Positions 20,396 through 30,626 of a stretch of 42,113 nucleotides of DNA are shown one piece after another; positions within the stretch are counted from its first letter, which is position 1; the number at the start of each line of letters is the position of its first letter. The notes beneath the pieces are model-generated. The model worked only from the letters and a program-made list of their open reading frames with translations. It had not been told where the DNA came from and searched no databases. Source of the DNA: Cochliopodium minus. Lineage: Eukaryota; Discosea; Himatismenida; Cochliopodiidae. The translations under genes and the position numbers were made by a program. Where the stretch lies: assembly GCA_024220525.1 (NCBI GenBank), contig JAMYWO010000256.1:1-42113 (forward strand), in the 5' to 3' direction.

Positions 20396-21807
20396 TCATG
20401 ATCTACAAACAAAGTTATATTCAATTCTCAACCTATCAACACACCAAATGGAAGTCTGATCAAAAGAAGACAACACTTTGCGTAGAAGATCTACAGAATC
20501 AAAACCCTCAATTCCCTTCACAACGGTGTAATTGTAAAAAGCGTTTGAAAAGGGATTGTTAGTGGTATTATAAAACACATTGTTAAAATAGGGTAAGTTG
20601 TTACTGGTAGAAGAAATTGTTGAGAAAATATTTCCGACTAATAAATTGTTTGTAGAGTTTAAATTTAAAAAAGTAGAAGAACTTAAACAATCTGAAAAAG
20701 TCAAATTGTTAGGAGAAAAGTAATCGACTTGTGAAAATAATCCTCCCATTTTGTAATTGGATTTCAAAGTTGCGCTGCAATAACTGTTCAAAACAGAAAG
20801 GTTGTTTGTTGTTGAAGACAAAGAAAAGTAAGAGGAGATTCCTCCTACATTGACTGGAGACTCTACAGTCACACTAGACCTCACATAAACCTGCGATATT
20901 TCTTGAAAATTGATGAATTCTCCTGCTATTCCTAAAATTGATATTTAAAAGTTATATATTTGAAAATTTTATTAAAAACTAAATAATTAGGTTATGAAAA
21001 TTACTTTATATTTATTTAATATTTTAGATTGTGCTCTAATATTTATTTATTTTGTTTGTTGTTGTTTTACCTCCAGAGTTCTTTTGAGAATAAATTTTCC
21101 CAGATTGAACTCCACTTTGCAAGATCGAACATTGTAGACAACTCCCCACCAAACCTCCAGAAAAGTTGGAAGAAGAGATGATCGTCTCATCTCTACCCCC
21201 TCTATTTCCCAAGTGATAACACAAAGACATGAATGAGTTGTTGAGTACAGATACTAAACCTCCTGCTATATCTGTTGAATTGATCAAGGTATTTTCTATT
21301 GTGCAATTCTTTATTCTTATGTATTCTGCATATCCTATCATCCCTCCCACCATCTTTCCTTTTAATGTATTCATTTCTTCTGATGAGGAGATATGAATGT
21401 TGGATATTGCAGTGTTGAGTGCTTTGCCAAACAATATACCAACATATTCTCCTTCCTCTATCTTTATATTCTTCATTTTCAAATTTCTTATTGTCGCACC
21501 ATTCCCTATTCAAATTGAAATATATTACAAAGTGATTTTTGTATTTCTTATATTTTCAAATACCATTCATAAATAGCATTGCATTCAAACCCATTATCAC
21601 ATAATCCCCTCCATCCAATGTACCAGTGAAATCTGGAATCGATTTAAAAGTGATATTGGAGCAATCCACATCATTCACCAGCTGATAGAAGATGGAGGAA
21701 TTATTGGGGAAGATATGCTGTAAATCATTGCAATCTTTGACAATCAATAATTGAGAATGGAAAGAATAAAAGAACAAGATGAAAATAAAGAAAAGTTTCT
21801 TGTTCAT
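20396..21807 (-). CDS. Secreted GLUG-like beta-solenoid repeat protein
   Basis: Three exons on the minus strand: 21807 to about 21565, about 21506 to 21071, and about 20927 to 20396 (TGA). I chose the Met at 21807 because it opens a good signal peptide, MNKKLFFIFILFFYSFHSQ. An upstream in-frame Met would bury it. The mature part has NDVDCSNITFKSI with FTGTLDGGDYVIMGL, then repeats such as IRNLKMKNIKIEEGEYVGIL, MVGGMIGYAEYIRIKNCTIE, AGGLVSVLNNSFMSLCY and FSGGLVGSCLQCSI. This is the GLUG pattern (GGLVG with I.NC/S), known mostly from bacterial surface proteins and adhesins and expected to form a right-handed beta-solenoid. It is Ser/Asn/Thr-rich, with many N-glycosylation sequons. It is secreted or on the cell surface; the binding partner is unknown. 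Confidence 0.75.
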
Positions 21808-21895
21808 AATTTGAAGATGTAAAGACAAACAAGCAATATTTTTTAAATAAATTTTTAATACAGTATGATTCATTTATCCCCTTGATTTAGGTTGA

Positions 21896-22376
21896 TCAAT
21901 TTTTTTTCACTATATCTATATTTGGGCTAAAACTTTCACCACATCCACACGAATTTTCGGCATTAGGATTCTCAAATATGAATTCAGAACTTAAATCTCC
22001 CTCTAAATAATCCATTTTTGTTCCTATCACATACATTAGTGCTCTTGGATCTATATAGATATCTATCCCTTTATCTTGAACATGTTCATCGAATTTCTCT
22101 ATTTTTGATATATAATCCATAGTATAAGATAATCCATTACATCCTCTTGTTTTAACTCCCAATCTTACACCTTTGGTTTCAGGTGAACATTGACTAATTT
22201 TATATTTCAATCTATTTGCTGCACTTTCAGTCTAATTCAAAGAAATATTTGTTTTTATATGAATGATTGTTTATTTAATACTTCAATTTGATTACTATTT
22301 CTATTGCTGCCTTTCTATTTACTTTCGATTTTGGAATTACAACTCTCCCCGAAAAAATTTTGAAAGTTTTCTTCAT
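21896..22376 (-). CDS. A-type iron-sulfur cluster carrier (IscA/ISCA1-like)
   Basis: Two exons on the minus strand: 22376-22296 and 22231-21896 (TAA). The Met opens a short basic N-terminus (MKKTFKIFSGRVVIPKSK), a fair mitochondrial presequence. Splicing gives RKAAIEITESAANRLKYKI, then GVRLGVKTRGCNGLSYTMDY, and FIFENPNAENSCGCGESF. The three conserved Cys (GC-NG and CGC) are present. A-type carriers deliver Fe-S clusters to [4Fe-4S] enzymes in mitochondria. The donor is GTAATC; other candidate donors break the frame. The C-terminus is about nine residues longer than usual (SPNIDIVKKN). Confidence 0.9.
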
Positions 22377-22963
22377 TTTATTTTTTTTTATATTTTCTTA
22401 ATTTTCATTTGATTATAATGTGGGCTGATCAAATGAGGAAAACAGAAAATTTAATGAAAGGGAGTTTTATCAAGATAATCTATCCAATAAGAATAATAAT
22501 TATTTATTTGGGTTAAATGTTTTTCAATAGAATCAATGATTTGAATATCATTTAGGTGAATATTTCTTTAAATTTGAAAGACAATCTTTCTTAATAATAA
22601 AGCATTTTCTCTTCATTACTTCGATTATTTATTTTATACAATATCAAATTAATATTATTATGAGTTCATTTTTCCTTATATTATTGAAGAAATCATTTCC
22701 ACTGTTTGAAAAATTCAAGATCTAAAAAGAAAGATTAATATTTACATCTGATTGTTAAATATGTTCTATTTTCCGTTGTTTTTTACGTTATTTTTTTTTT
22801 TTTAATAATATATAATTTCAATATTTAAAAAAAAAAATTCCTCTATTTCAAATAAATTTTTATTTCTAAAAAAGAGAGAAAGATACATTTGTAGGAAATA
22901 AGATAAAAGGAGGGGATTTGGAAAAGATATCAAATTTATAAATATTTAAAAATAATAATATAA
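22377..22963. other. Intergenic, divergent promoter region
   Basis: This lies between the IscA-like gene (-) and the F-box gene (+). It is T- and A-rich, slightly less monotonous than the introns, and shows no coding exon, tRNA or clear repeat. It should hold two promoters. No motif can be named with confidence. Confidence 0.6.
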
Positions 22964-25900
22964 ATGAGCAACAAGGTGAAAAGAAGTAAGAAAGATAGAT
23001 ATTATTACGATTCTTCAACAGATGAGGAGAGTAGTAGCATAGATATAAAAAATTATAACAAATATACCAAATTTTCTACGTTGAGAAATCTGAAAAATGG
23101 TTATGATGATGAAGGAGAATTGATATATGATTATAAATTGTCTGATTCAGAAGAAAATGAAAAGGGAAATACAAATACATTGAAAGAAAAGAAGAAATCA
23201 GATACATTGCGAAAATCCAAATCTAAAATCACCAAAAGACAGATAGATTTGAAACCTATGAAGAATTCTGGATCTCCCACAATAGGAGAAAAGATTAGGG
23301 AAAAGAAGATCTTCAGCAGACCAATGAGTGTATCTCTTTCGAACGATTTATTTAATTCCCCTGAATTCCATGGATACAAGGTAAATAGAATATAGAATCA
23401 GATAATCAAAATATTTTTGAATCTATGTTTCAATAATGATTCGATTATAATTTGAAGATGAATTTAAATTAACTGTTATATTTAAATAAATATTCATAAT
23501 TTAAAATTTCTTGAATTGCTCATGATAAAACCAATAAATAAACAATAAATATCACTCCCATGACTTTAAAATTTTTAAAAAATCTTTGAGAATACAAGAA
23601 AATAGATAATTTTGTGATTTATCTTCCTATATCTTTCCATCTTTTAGGATTTTGAGGAATTAGAAGAGATTCAAAGAAAAAAGAATGAATTGAAAGCCAA
23701 AAGATTAGAGAAATCACAAAAATCAAATGGAAAAATTCCAAAGATGAGTCCACTGAATCTCCATTCGATGCCCTCAAGTCCAAGAAGATCAAATGAAAAT
23801 AATAGCAACAGCCCAAATACAAAGAAATACACATCGAATTCATTGATGAATTCGCCAAGGAACCGAGATAGTCCGAAATACAGATTAGAAACAAACACCA
23901 CGAGAATAGATAGAAGTAGTCCGAAAACATCCATAGAAAGCCCTAGGAACATGTCGGAAGAAGCAAGGAGTTTGACGCCCAAAGAAAAGGTGAGGCCACA
24001 AAAAAAAAAGCTCGTCAAAGTGTTGAGGAAAAACTCGATGAGGATGAGCAAGATGAAGGTGGACAATGCAAACAATGGAACTCTCAAGAAGAAAAGCAAG
24101 AAGAAGACAGTCATCAAGCCCAAACTTTTCATTGGCGAGGAACAAGGTACAGATTGTGTGGAGAAGAGAATCCTCACGAGAAGGACTACTGATGACAACA
24201 GCAGCTCCAGTTCTAACTCTAGCAAGATCACTACTGAAGATGAAAACTCTTCTCCCATCATACCAAAAAAGTCTCCGTCACTAAACGAAGAAGTAAAAGT
24301 GAAAAAGGTAATTATTTTAATCAATTTCTTTTAATGAAATATTTAAATATTTGTTTATTGTTTCAAATATTTTATCATTTTTCTTTTTATTTCTTTTGAT
24401 TCTTTTTTTTTTATTCATTTTTTTATTCATTATTTCTTTTAAAAAGTATTTGTTCATTAGAAACGATTCATTTTGTTTATTTTTAAATTAGGTCGAAGAT
24501 GTAGTCATCAACAACAACGGTAAGTACCTGTTCTCTACCTTCGAGCTCCCAGACAAGATCGTCCTCAAAATCCTCACCTACCTAGGCTCCAAAGATCTCT
24601 GCCGCTGTGCTCGAGTCTCCTCATACTTCCTAGATCTCTGTGACAACGAACTCAATTGGAAATATCTCACCCAAAGAACATACAAAGACATCCCTTCTTA
24701 TGTTTCTACTATAAAGCTCACTTGGAAAGCTACATTTCAGTATCTCTATCAGGAGAAGCTCAAGACTGACAATATTGATTTGACAGACAAATATTCTCTT
24801 CCCGAGGATTTGGGTGTTCACTCTCATTTTGATCATGAGTTGGAACTGACCAATTCTTTAAGACAAGGTTATTCTAAACTATTTTCCTTTTCAATTTAAT
24901 GATTTCATTTTGATGTTCCTTCATTTAATCATTATATTTTTGTCACTTCTTTTTTTGTTTATGATTTTTACAAAGATATAAAATTGTTTTTTTTTTTTTT
25001 AAAAAATTAATTTTTACATTTTTCAATTTTTAAATGCAATGAAAAAATATCTATAATTTTTTTTAAACGAAAAAATGAAAGAACTCTTCATATAATGATG
25101 ATTATTAATTACTTTTAATTTTTCTTTTTTATTCTTTTTTTTTCTTTGCCTATAGCAATAATGTCGTTCAAGTCGGACTACAAAGACAACAACGAATTTC
25201 TCGAAAATTTCGAGTTGTTAGTCACGTACGTGTCTAAATATCCCAGAATCAGATTGGCCAACCCCAAACTATCCATCATGGGAGAAGGTGCCATGTTGAT
25301 TTTGAAGACGTGTGGGTTGGTTGAGAAGGATGGCTTTCTCGTCAAAACTATCGAAAACGAAAAAATTGTAGAAAAGAGCAGAGAAATTCTCGAAATAATG
25401 GGAATGGAATTTGAAACTGGTGTTACTATGGTAAAAAAAAATCTTTTGTTTTATTCCGTTCAGATAATTTTATTTTTAAATTCTTTCAAAGAATTAATTT
25501 AAATTTTAATCAATTAATTTAAATTTTATTTCTATTCTTTATTAGGTTTTTAATTTATAATTAATATTTTAAATAAAAGTTTTTTTTTTCATTATTTCTT
25601 TTTGATTCTCATTTTTTTTTTTGAATTTTTTTATTTTTTAAATTTTCCTGATTAATTTTTGGTTTTTTCGTTCATTAGGTTACACCACTTGTATCATTAG
25701 AAACCGTCTTAAAATCAAAGCACGGTGCAAATATAGAAATCAGCACCTCTCCCTTCCCCGTCGGGGCAAGCGACACGATCGGAAGAAGAGACACAATGGA
25801 AGATGAAATTGTAATTAAGAATACTTTGTATGCAGGTAAAAAAAATTTGATTTTATTTATTTTTTTATTTATTTTTTTATTTTTTTATTTTTATTTTAAT

Positions 25901-27136
25901 TCTCTTTTTAATTATTTATTTTTTTCCAATTAGTTTTTGATGGACATGGCGGAAAACGCTGCTCTCATGTGTTCTCACATTCTCAGTCTTCAATGATTCT
26001 TTCAAGGAACATACTGATGTCAATCAAGGTAAAAAAATCGAAATTAAAATTTTTTAAAAAATGATTTGAATTCTTTGAAAAAAATAAAAATATTTAATTT
26101 TTATTTAATTTTTAAAAAATTTTTCATTATTTTTTTTCATTCAAAATCCAAGCATTTCAAATTGTGTTACGAAAACTGCACCAACAGATTGTCAGTTCCA
26201 GAATAAGAAGGGACCACTGCTTTGATTATTTATGTCGATCAAGAAAGCATGAATTTGTGGGTCTCACGTCGGAGACTCGTGCTGTATTGTAATATAATGA
26301 TGGTAATAAAAATAAAAAAATATTGAAGAAGAAATAAATAAATAATAAATAATAAATATAAATAATAAAACATCATAATAAAATCATGAAAATAAATAAT
26401 AAAAATAAAAATAAATTTTAAATTTTAAAAATTTTTAAAATATTTTTATTTTTTCAAATTTTTGGTTTTTAATTTTAAAAGTTTTTAATTTTTACTTTTT
26501 TTAGGTAGGTCGTTCGTTTAACGGAAGACCACAAACCAAACCAAACAATGAAAAGAAGAGAATCATCAGCGAAGGAGGAAAGATCACTACAGAATTTTTT
26601 CAAAAGTATACCGTGTTAATGACACTCTATCAATCACAAGAGCTTTAGGAAAAAAATTTATTTTTTAATTTTTTAATTTTAAATTTTATTTAATTTTTTT
26701 TTTTTTTAATTTTATTTTTATTTTATTTTTTTATTTTTTATTTACTTTATTATATCAAATTTTTAACAGGTGATCAAGAATTCCAGAAATATGGAGTAAC
26801 ACACAAACCAGAGACATCTGGTCCCCACTCCATCGACAATGTAGACTTCGCCATCCTGGCCTGCGACGGTCTGTGGGACGTCATCAACGACAAGAAGGCT
26901 TGTAATCTCATCAAAAAAGAGAACGATCCTGCTGTACAAGCCACAATGTTAAAAGATTTTGCCTACAAAAAGGGAAGTTCTGATAATATTAGGTAAAAAT
27001 AAAAATTGTTTTTTTATTAAAAATTATTTTTTTTTTATCTTGGAGAAATATTAATTAATTATTTTTTTTATTCATTAAAATTAATTTTATTTCTTTTTTT
27101 AGTGTTGTGGTTGTTCGTTTTAAAAAGACTTTGTGA
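22964..27136 (+). CDS. F-box, PUB-like and PP2C-type phosphatase composite (middle exons damaged)
   Basis: Intact exons: 22964-23380, 23648-24307, 24492-24867, 25156-25430 and 25679-25835. Then come damaged exons near 25934-26028, 26150-26300 and 26505-26650, and intact final exons from about 26770 to the TGA at 27134-27136. The first 360 residues are disordered and rich in Ser/Lys. An F-box follows (LPDKIVLKILTYLGSKDLCR, CARVSSYFLDLC). The next exon has a PUB-like pattern (KYPRIRLANPKLS, MLILKTCGLVEKDGFLV), known to bind p97/Cdc48. The rest is PP2C: GASDTIGRRDTMEDE, VFDGHGG, DFAILACDGLWDVI and SSDNISVVVVRF. F-box proteins recruit SCF ligases, and PP2C removes phosphate from Ser/Thr. Phases allow one continuous protein up to 25835. 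Whether it is one gene or two cannot be proven without RNA. Confidence 0.65.
25934..26650 (+). pseudogene. Frame-broken middle of the PP2C domain
   Basis: Family motifs occur but jump between frames. After VFDGHGG the expected NAALMCSHILSLQ is one base out of frame (GGAAAACGC for GGAAACGC), and FKEHTDVNQ returns in a third frame. EGTTALIIYVD follows an in-frame TAA. The GDSRAVL block needs at least two small indels. RLTEDHKPN, then NEKKRIISEGGKITTE, then YRVNDTLSITRALG lie in three different frames. The segments are too close for introns. Either the phosphatase is decaying or this stretch has uncorrected indel errors. The flanking exons are clean. Confidence 0.7.
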
Positions 27137-27625
27137 TTGGGCTTTTTGGGCAATAACAAAAAAAAATTATATTATTAGATCGTTTGTTAAATAGCAAAAA
27201 AAAAAAAAAAAAAATTAAACTATTATTTCAAAAAAAAAGGACTTGTCCCGTTTGGAAGCTTAAATTCTTTTCATTTAATTTATTGTGCCAAGTTTCAAAT
27301 TAAGTTTTTTAAAAAAGATAGTTTTAATATTATATTTTAAAATTGAGTTGTATAAAATAGTAATGGAGTTAATCATTGTTTGTTTTTTCGTTTAAAAACA
27401 TAAAGTTTGATTTTGAATCATTAAAATTTCTGGTGGAAATACTCAACAATTAATCTATTTTGCCTATCAAACAAAATCCAATTTTCGTGTTAAAACAAAG
27501 TTGAATAAATTTACAATTCATAAAATTTCAAAAAATTTGATTTTTGGTCCATAGGATGGTGGATTGAAAAAGAAATAAAAAAAATAAATAAAATGGTTGA
27601 AATGAAAAGAATATAAAAAAAAAAA
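27137..27625 (+). other. Intergenic
   Basis: 3' flank of the PP2C gene and promoter of the Gly-Asp gene. It contains a poly-A run near 27196-27214 and AT-rich filler. I see no exon or RNA gene. Confidence 0.55.
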
Positions 27626-28124
27626 ATGGGGTATTTTATTTAAAATTTTTGTTCATATCATCATAATCCTTATCTATCTTATTCTTTTTAACAATACAAT
27701 CAAATAAATAATTTTCCATTTCAAAAATTTTTAGTGCATGCAATTCAAAAGAAAAGTCACACAGTGGACATCAACACAAATCAGGTGGATCCAGTCATAA
27801 AAAACACAAATCAAATTCAGGAAATTATGGTGATGGTAATTAAATTTAAGCATTCTTAAATAATTAAAATATATTGAGATTTTGTCAAATTAATTTCTTA
27901 TCTTTTTATATCCAATTTTATTTCAAAAAAAAGGAGGGGGTGACGGAGGTGATGGTGGAGGTGACGGTGGCGGTGGTGGCGATGGCGGTGGTGATGGAGG
28001 TGATGGTGGAGGTGACGGTGGCGATGGTGGCGATGGAGGTGGTGACGGAGGTGATGGTGGAGGTGACGGTGGCGGTGGTGGCGATGGCGGTGGTGATGGA
28101 GGTGGTGGCGGTGGTGGAGACTAA
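27626..28124 (+). CDS. Small N-myristoylated, Gly/Asp-repeat protein
   Basis: Three exons: 27626-27630 (ATGGG), 27735-27835 and 27934-28124 (TAA), all phases consistent. The joined N-terminus is MGACNSKEKSHSGHQHKSGG. Gly2, Cys4 and a Ser/Lys context fit N-myristoylation with nearby S-palmitoylation, so plasma-membrane attachment is likely (inference from the known consensus). A His/Lys/Ser-rich part follows, then a tail of about 64 residues made only of Gly and Asp (GGDGGGDGGG type). No known domain is present. The acidic, flexible tail could bind Ca2+ or keep the protein extended; that is speculation. The first exon holds only five coding bases. The GC-rich tail contrasts strongly with the surrounding AT-rich DNA. 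Confidence 0.78.
27945..28119 (+). repeat. GC-rich GGN-GAN minisatellite within the coding sequence
   Basis: Imperfect GGAGGTGATGGTGGAGGTGA-type units, with a longer block present twice (starting near 27947 and 28046). It is the only clearly GC-rich tract in the window. Copy number is likely to vary between strains. Confidence 0.85.
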
Positions 28125-28528
28125 AAACATTTCACTTATTCCTAAGATTTTTGATCTATCTTTAAAAATAATAAAACAAAAAAATGTTTTGTTTTTTGTT
28201 TGGGAATATATTTCCATTTGTGATTTTTTTGTAAGCAATGAAATTTTAACATTAATTATTTCTTCTTTGTTGAATAATCAGTCTTATCTTTCACCTTAAT
28301 TAAAATAAAAAGTTTCTTTCCCTTTTACAAATTTCTCTAGATCAACTTTTTTTCGCTTACCAAATGAAACATTGTTAAAAATTTTAAAAACGACTTTTCC
28401 ATCTCTTTGTCTTTCTTTTCTCCCTGATTAAAATAGTTGGTTGAATCCTTACCTAACTCACCTCTGATAAAGTTTCAATATAGGTGAATGAAACAAGATT
28501 TTGGAATGAAAAGAAAAAAAAAAAAAAA
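28125..28528 (+). other. Intergenic
   Basis: 3' flank of the Gly-Asp gene and promoter of the MPDU1-like gene. I checked GGTTGAATCC near 28438 as a possible tRNA T-arm and rejected it. Nothing else was found. Confidence 0.55.
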
Positions 28529-29667
28529 ATGTTAGAAGAACTATTTGCCAATTATAAAATTCTTTCTCCTGAATGTTCCAAATCTTTGTTTACTGATTTC
28601 AATTTTTGTAAGAAAATACCTTATATTCCCAAATAAAAAAAAAAAAATTCATCAACAATATATTTCCAATAAAATCTTATATTTAGCAAATACAAAATGT
28701 ATTGCTGCTTTAATCAGCAAATTATTGGGATATGCGATTATTGCTGCTAGTTGTATCCTCAAAGTTCCTCAAATCCTCAATATCCTCAAGGGAGGTATTG
28801 CAGGATTGAGCGTGAGCATGTTTTTCATCGAATTCATAATCTATTCTGTCAGTGCTGTAAAAATATCTTCAAAAAAAAAAAAATATTTGTCTTGAATAAA
28901 ATTGATCTAAATGGATATCAAGGAAATAGTGAAATATAATGTTTTTAAAATACTATATTAATCAAAATTCATCATATTTAAAACATCAAGATTGATTTAA
29001 AAATCGATTTAAAGAAATATCATTAATATAATTTTGAAAACTCTATTTTTGATCTTTTAGTTCTGACAAAAAACAGTCCTTTTTTTTCTAATAGTAAATT
29101 ATTTACAAAAAGGTACAAGGATACAGAGCATCACTTCCATTCAGCGCATACGGAGAAAGCATTATAATTACTATACAACTCATAGTCATAATGTATCTGA
29201 TCTTTAAAATATCATATGGAATGACTGTAACAAAAACAAATTGTGATTTTTTAAAATTTAAAAAAAGTTTGTTAGTTTAATTTATGTTTTGATTTTTGAT
29301 TAAACAATCTTTTAAATAGGGAGTACTTTTATTTGCTGTGTTTGGTTTCGTTTCCATTTTCGGATATCTCAACATGCCTATCTTCTATCTCGACCAAATC
29401 AGATTCTACCTCCTCTTTTTAGGTATCGCCAAATTCATCCCCCAAATCTTGAAAAGTTACAAAGAAAAATCTACCGGAACCTTGGACCCTATTGGCATCA
29501 CTTTGAGTTTGCTTGGTTCCATTGCTAGAATTTTCACTACTTTGCAAGAGTTGAATGACAAGATCATTTTGTCTGGTTATTGCATTAGTGTTATTCTCAA
29601 CCTTGTCATTTTGATTCAAATTATCTCTTATTCTGGTTCTGCTAAGAACAAACAAAAGACTGAATAA
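28529..29667 (+). CDS. MPDU1: MPDU1-like PQ-loop protein (dolichol-P-mannose utilisation)
   Basis: Four exons with consistent phases, starting at the ATG at 28529; the last exon begins near 29320 and ends in TAA at 29667. First PQ loop: LLGYAIIAASCILKVPQILN with AGLSVSMFFIEF. Second: IAKFIPQILKSYKEKSTGTL with DPIGITLSLLGSIARIF and TTLQELND, which is nearly diagnostic of MPDU1/Lec35. MPDU1 is a seven-helix ER membrane protein needed for use of dolichol-phosphate-mannose and -glucose in N-glycan, O-mannose and GPI synthesis. The C-terminus is Lys-rich (GSAKNKQKTE), as in animal MPDU1. The donor of exon 2 is either GTCAGT or GTAAAA, nine bases apart and both in frame. Confidence 0.88.
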
Positions 29668-29911
29668 GCTATTGAAAGGATTAGGTTTTACTAATAAACA
29701 TTTTTATTTAATCTTTTTGAACAAGATCCTTGAATTCTTTTCATTTAAAGATAATCTAATTTTTAATTTTTTTGAATTTTTTTTTTTTGAATTAAAACAG
29801 AGATTTATTTATAATTTTTTTGAATATCAAATTCTTGTTAATTCAATAAATCTTTGATCTCAATCACATTATTTCTATTTGCGATGATAAAAAACAAAAT
29901 ATAAAAAAAAA

Positions 29912-30626
29912 ATGAAAGAAGAACCAAAAACACCTATAAGAACTCCAAACAATAAAGAAAAAAGGTATATGAAACAATATAGAACTAATCACGCAAAATA
30001 AATAAAAAAATATATATTTATTGCGCAAAAAAAAATTTAATATTTTTATGATTTAAGAGTTCCTCAAATCTCTCCATATGCTCAATCATTGAAAAGAGAT
30101 GGAAGTGTAATTATAAAAAATTAAATAAAATTTATCACTATCATTTATCCACTTTTTTTCTCTTTTTGATATCAAAAGGTATTTGATAGACTTTATGAAG
30201 ATTCTGTGAGAAGATCAAGTCCAAAAAAAGAAGATCAAGATAAAGAAAAAACATTCGCACCTGAAATATCACCTCTTTCAAAGGTATCAAAACATTAATT
30301 TTGCTTTTATTCATTTTAATTTTGATTAAATGTAGAATTTGAGAAGAGAAGGAAAAATTTATGATCGCTTATATACTATTGGGGTAAATAGAAATTTTTA
30401 TTTTTGCTATATCACATCATATAAATTAATAAGATTCTAAAAAAGAATGATATATTTTAAAATAAATTGTGATTTTTGATCAGTATATAAAGCTAAATTT
30501 CAATTCATTCAATACCTATATTTTATCTCCTTTTTCTTATATTTCTTTTTTATACAGGAGAAAAAGAATGAAAAAATCAATTTGCAAGAAAAAGATAGGA
30601 AGAACGGAAACAACACCAAAAATTGA
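29912..30626 (+). CDS. Small charged protein with a repeated FDRLY motif
   Basis: Five short exons read MKEEPKTPIRTPNNKEKR, VPQISPYAQSLKRDGS, VFDRLYEDSVRRSSPKKEDQ with a following acidic stretch, NLRREGKIYDRLYTIG, and a final EKKNEKINLQEKDRKNGNN ending at TGA (30624-30626). All introns are in phase 0 or nearly so. The motif [KR]R[DE]G.[VI][FY]DRLY occurs twice. Short Arg/Tyr motifs of this RLY type are seen in many ciliate and flagellate proteins, often cytoskeletal or axonemal, which is from memory and weak. The protein has about 105 residues, is very polar and has no membrane segment. Function unknown. Confidence 0.6.

Noticed and set aside
23671-24324. Long minus-strand ORF opposite the F-box gene
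   Set aside because: Its Leu/Phe/Ser-rich product is the complement of the Ser/Lys-rich coding exon at 23648-24307, which has proper splice sites and continues into an F-box.
27918-28238. Minus-strand Thr/Ile/Ala-rich ORF opposite the Gly-Asp tail
   Set aside because: It is a repeat shadow; the plus frame has splice sites, a start and an acylation motif.
28438-28447. GGTTGAATCC as a possible tRNA T-arm
   Set aside because: It lacks the TTC core, and no acceptor or anticodon stem can be drawn around it.
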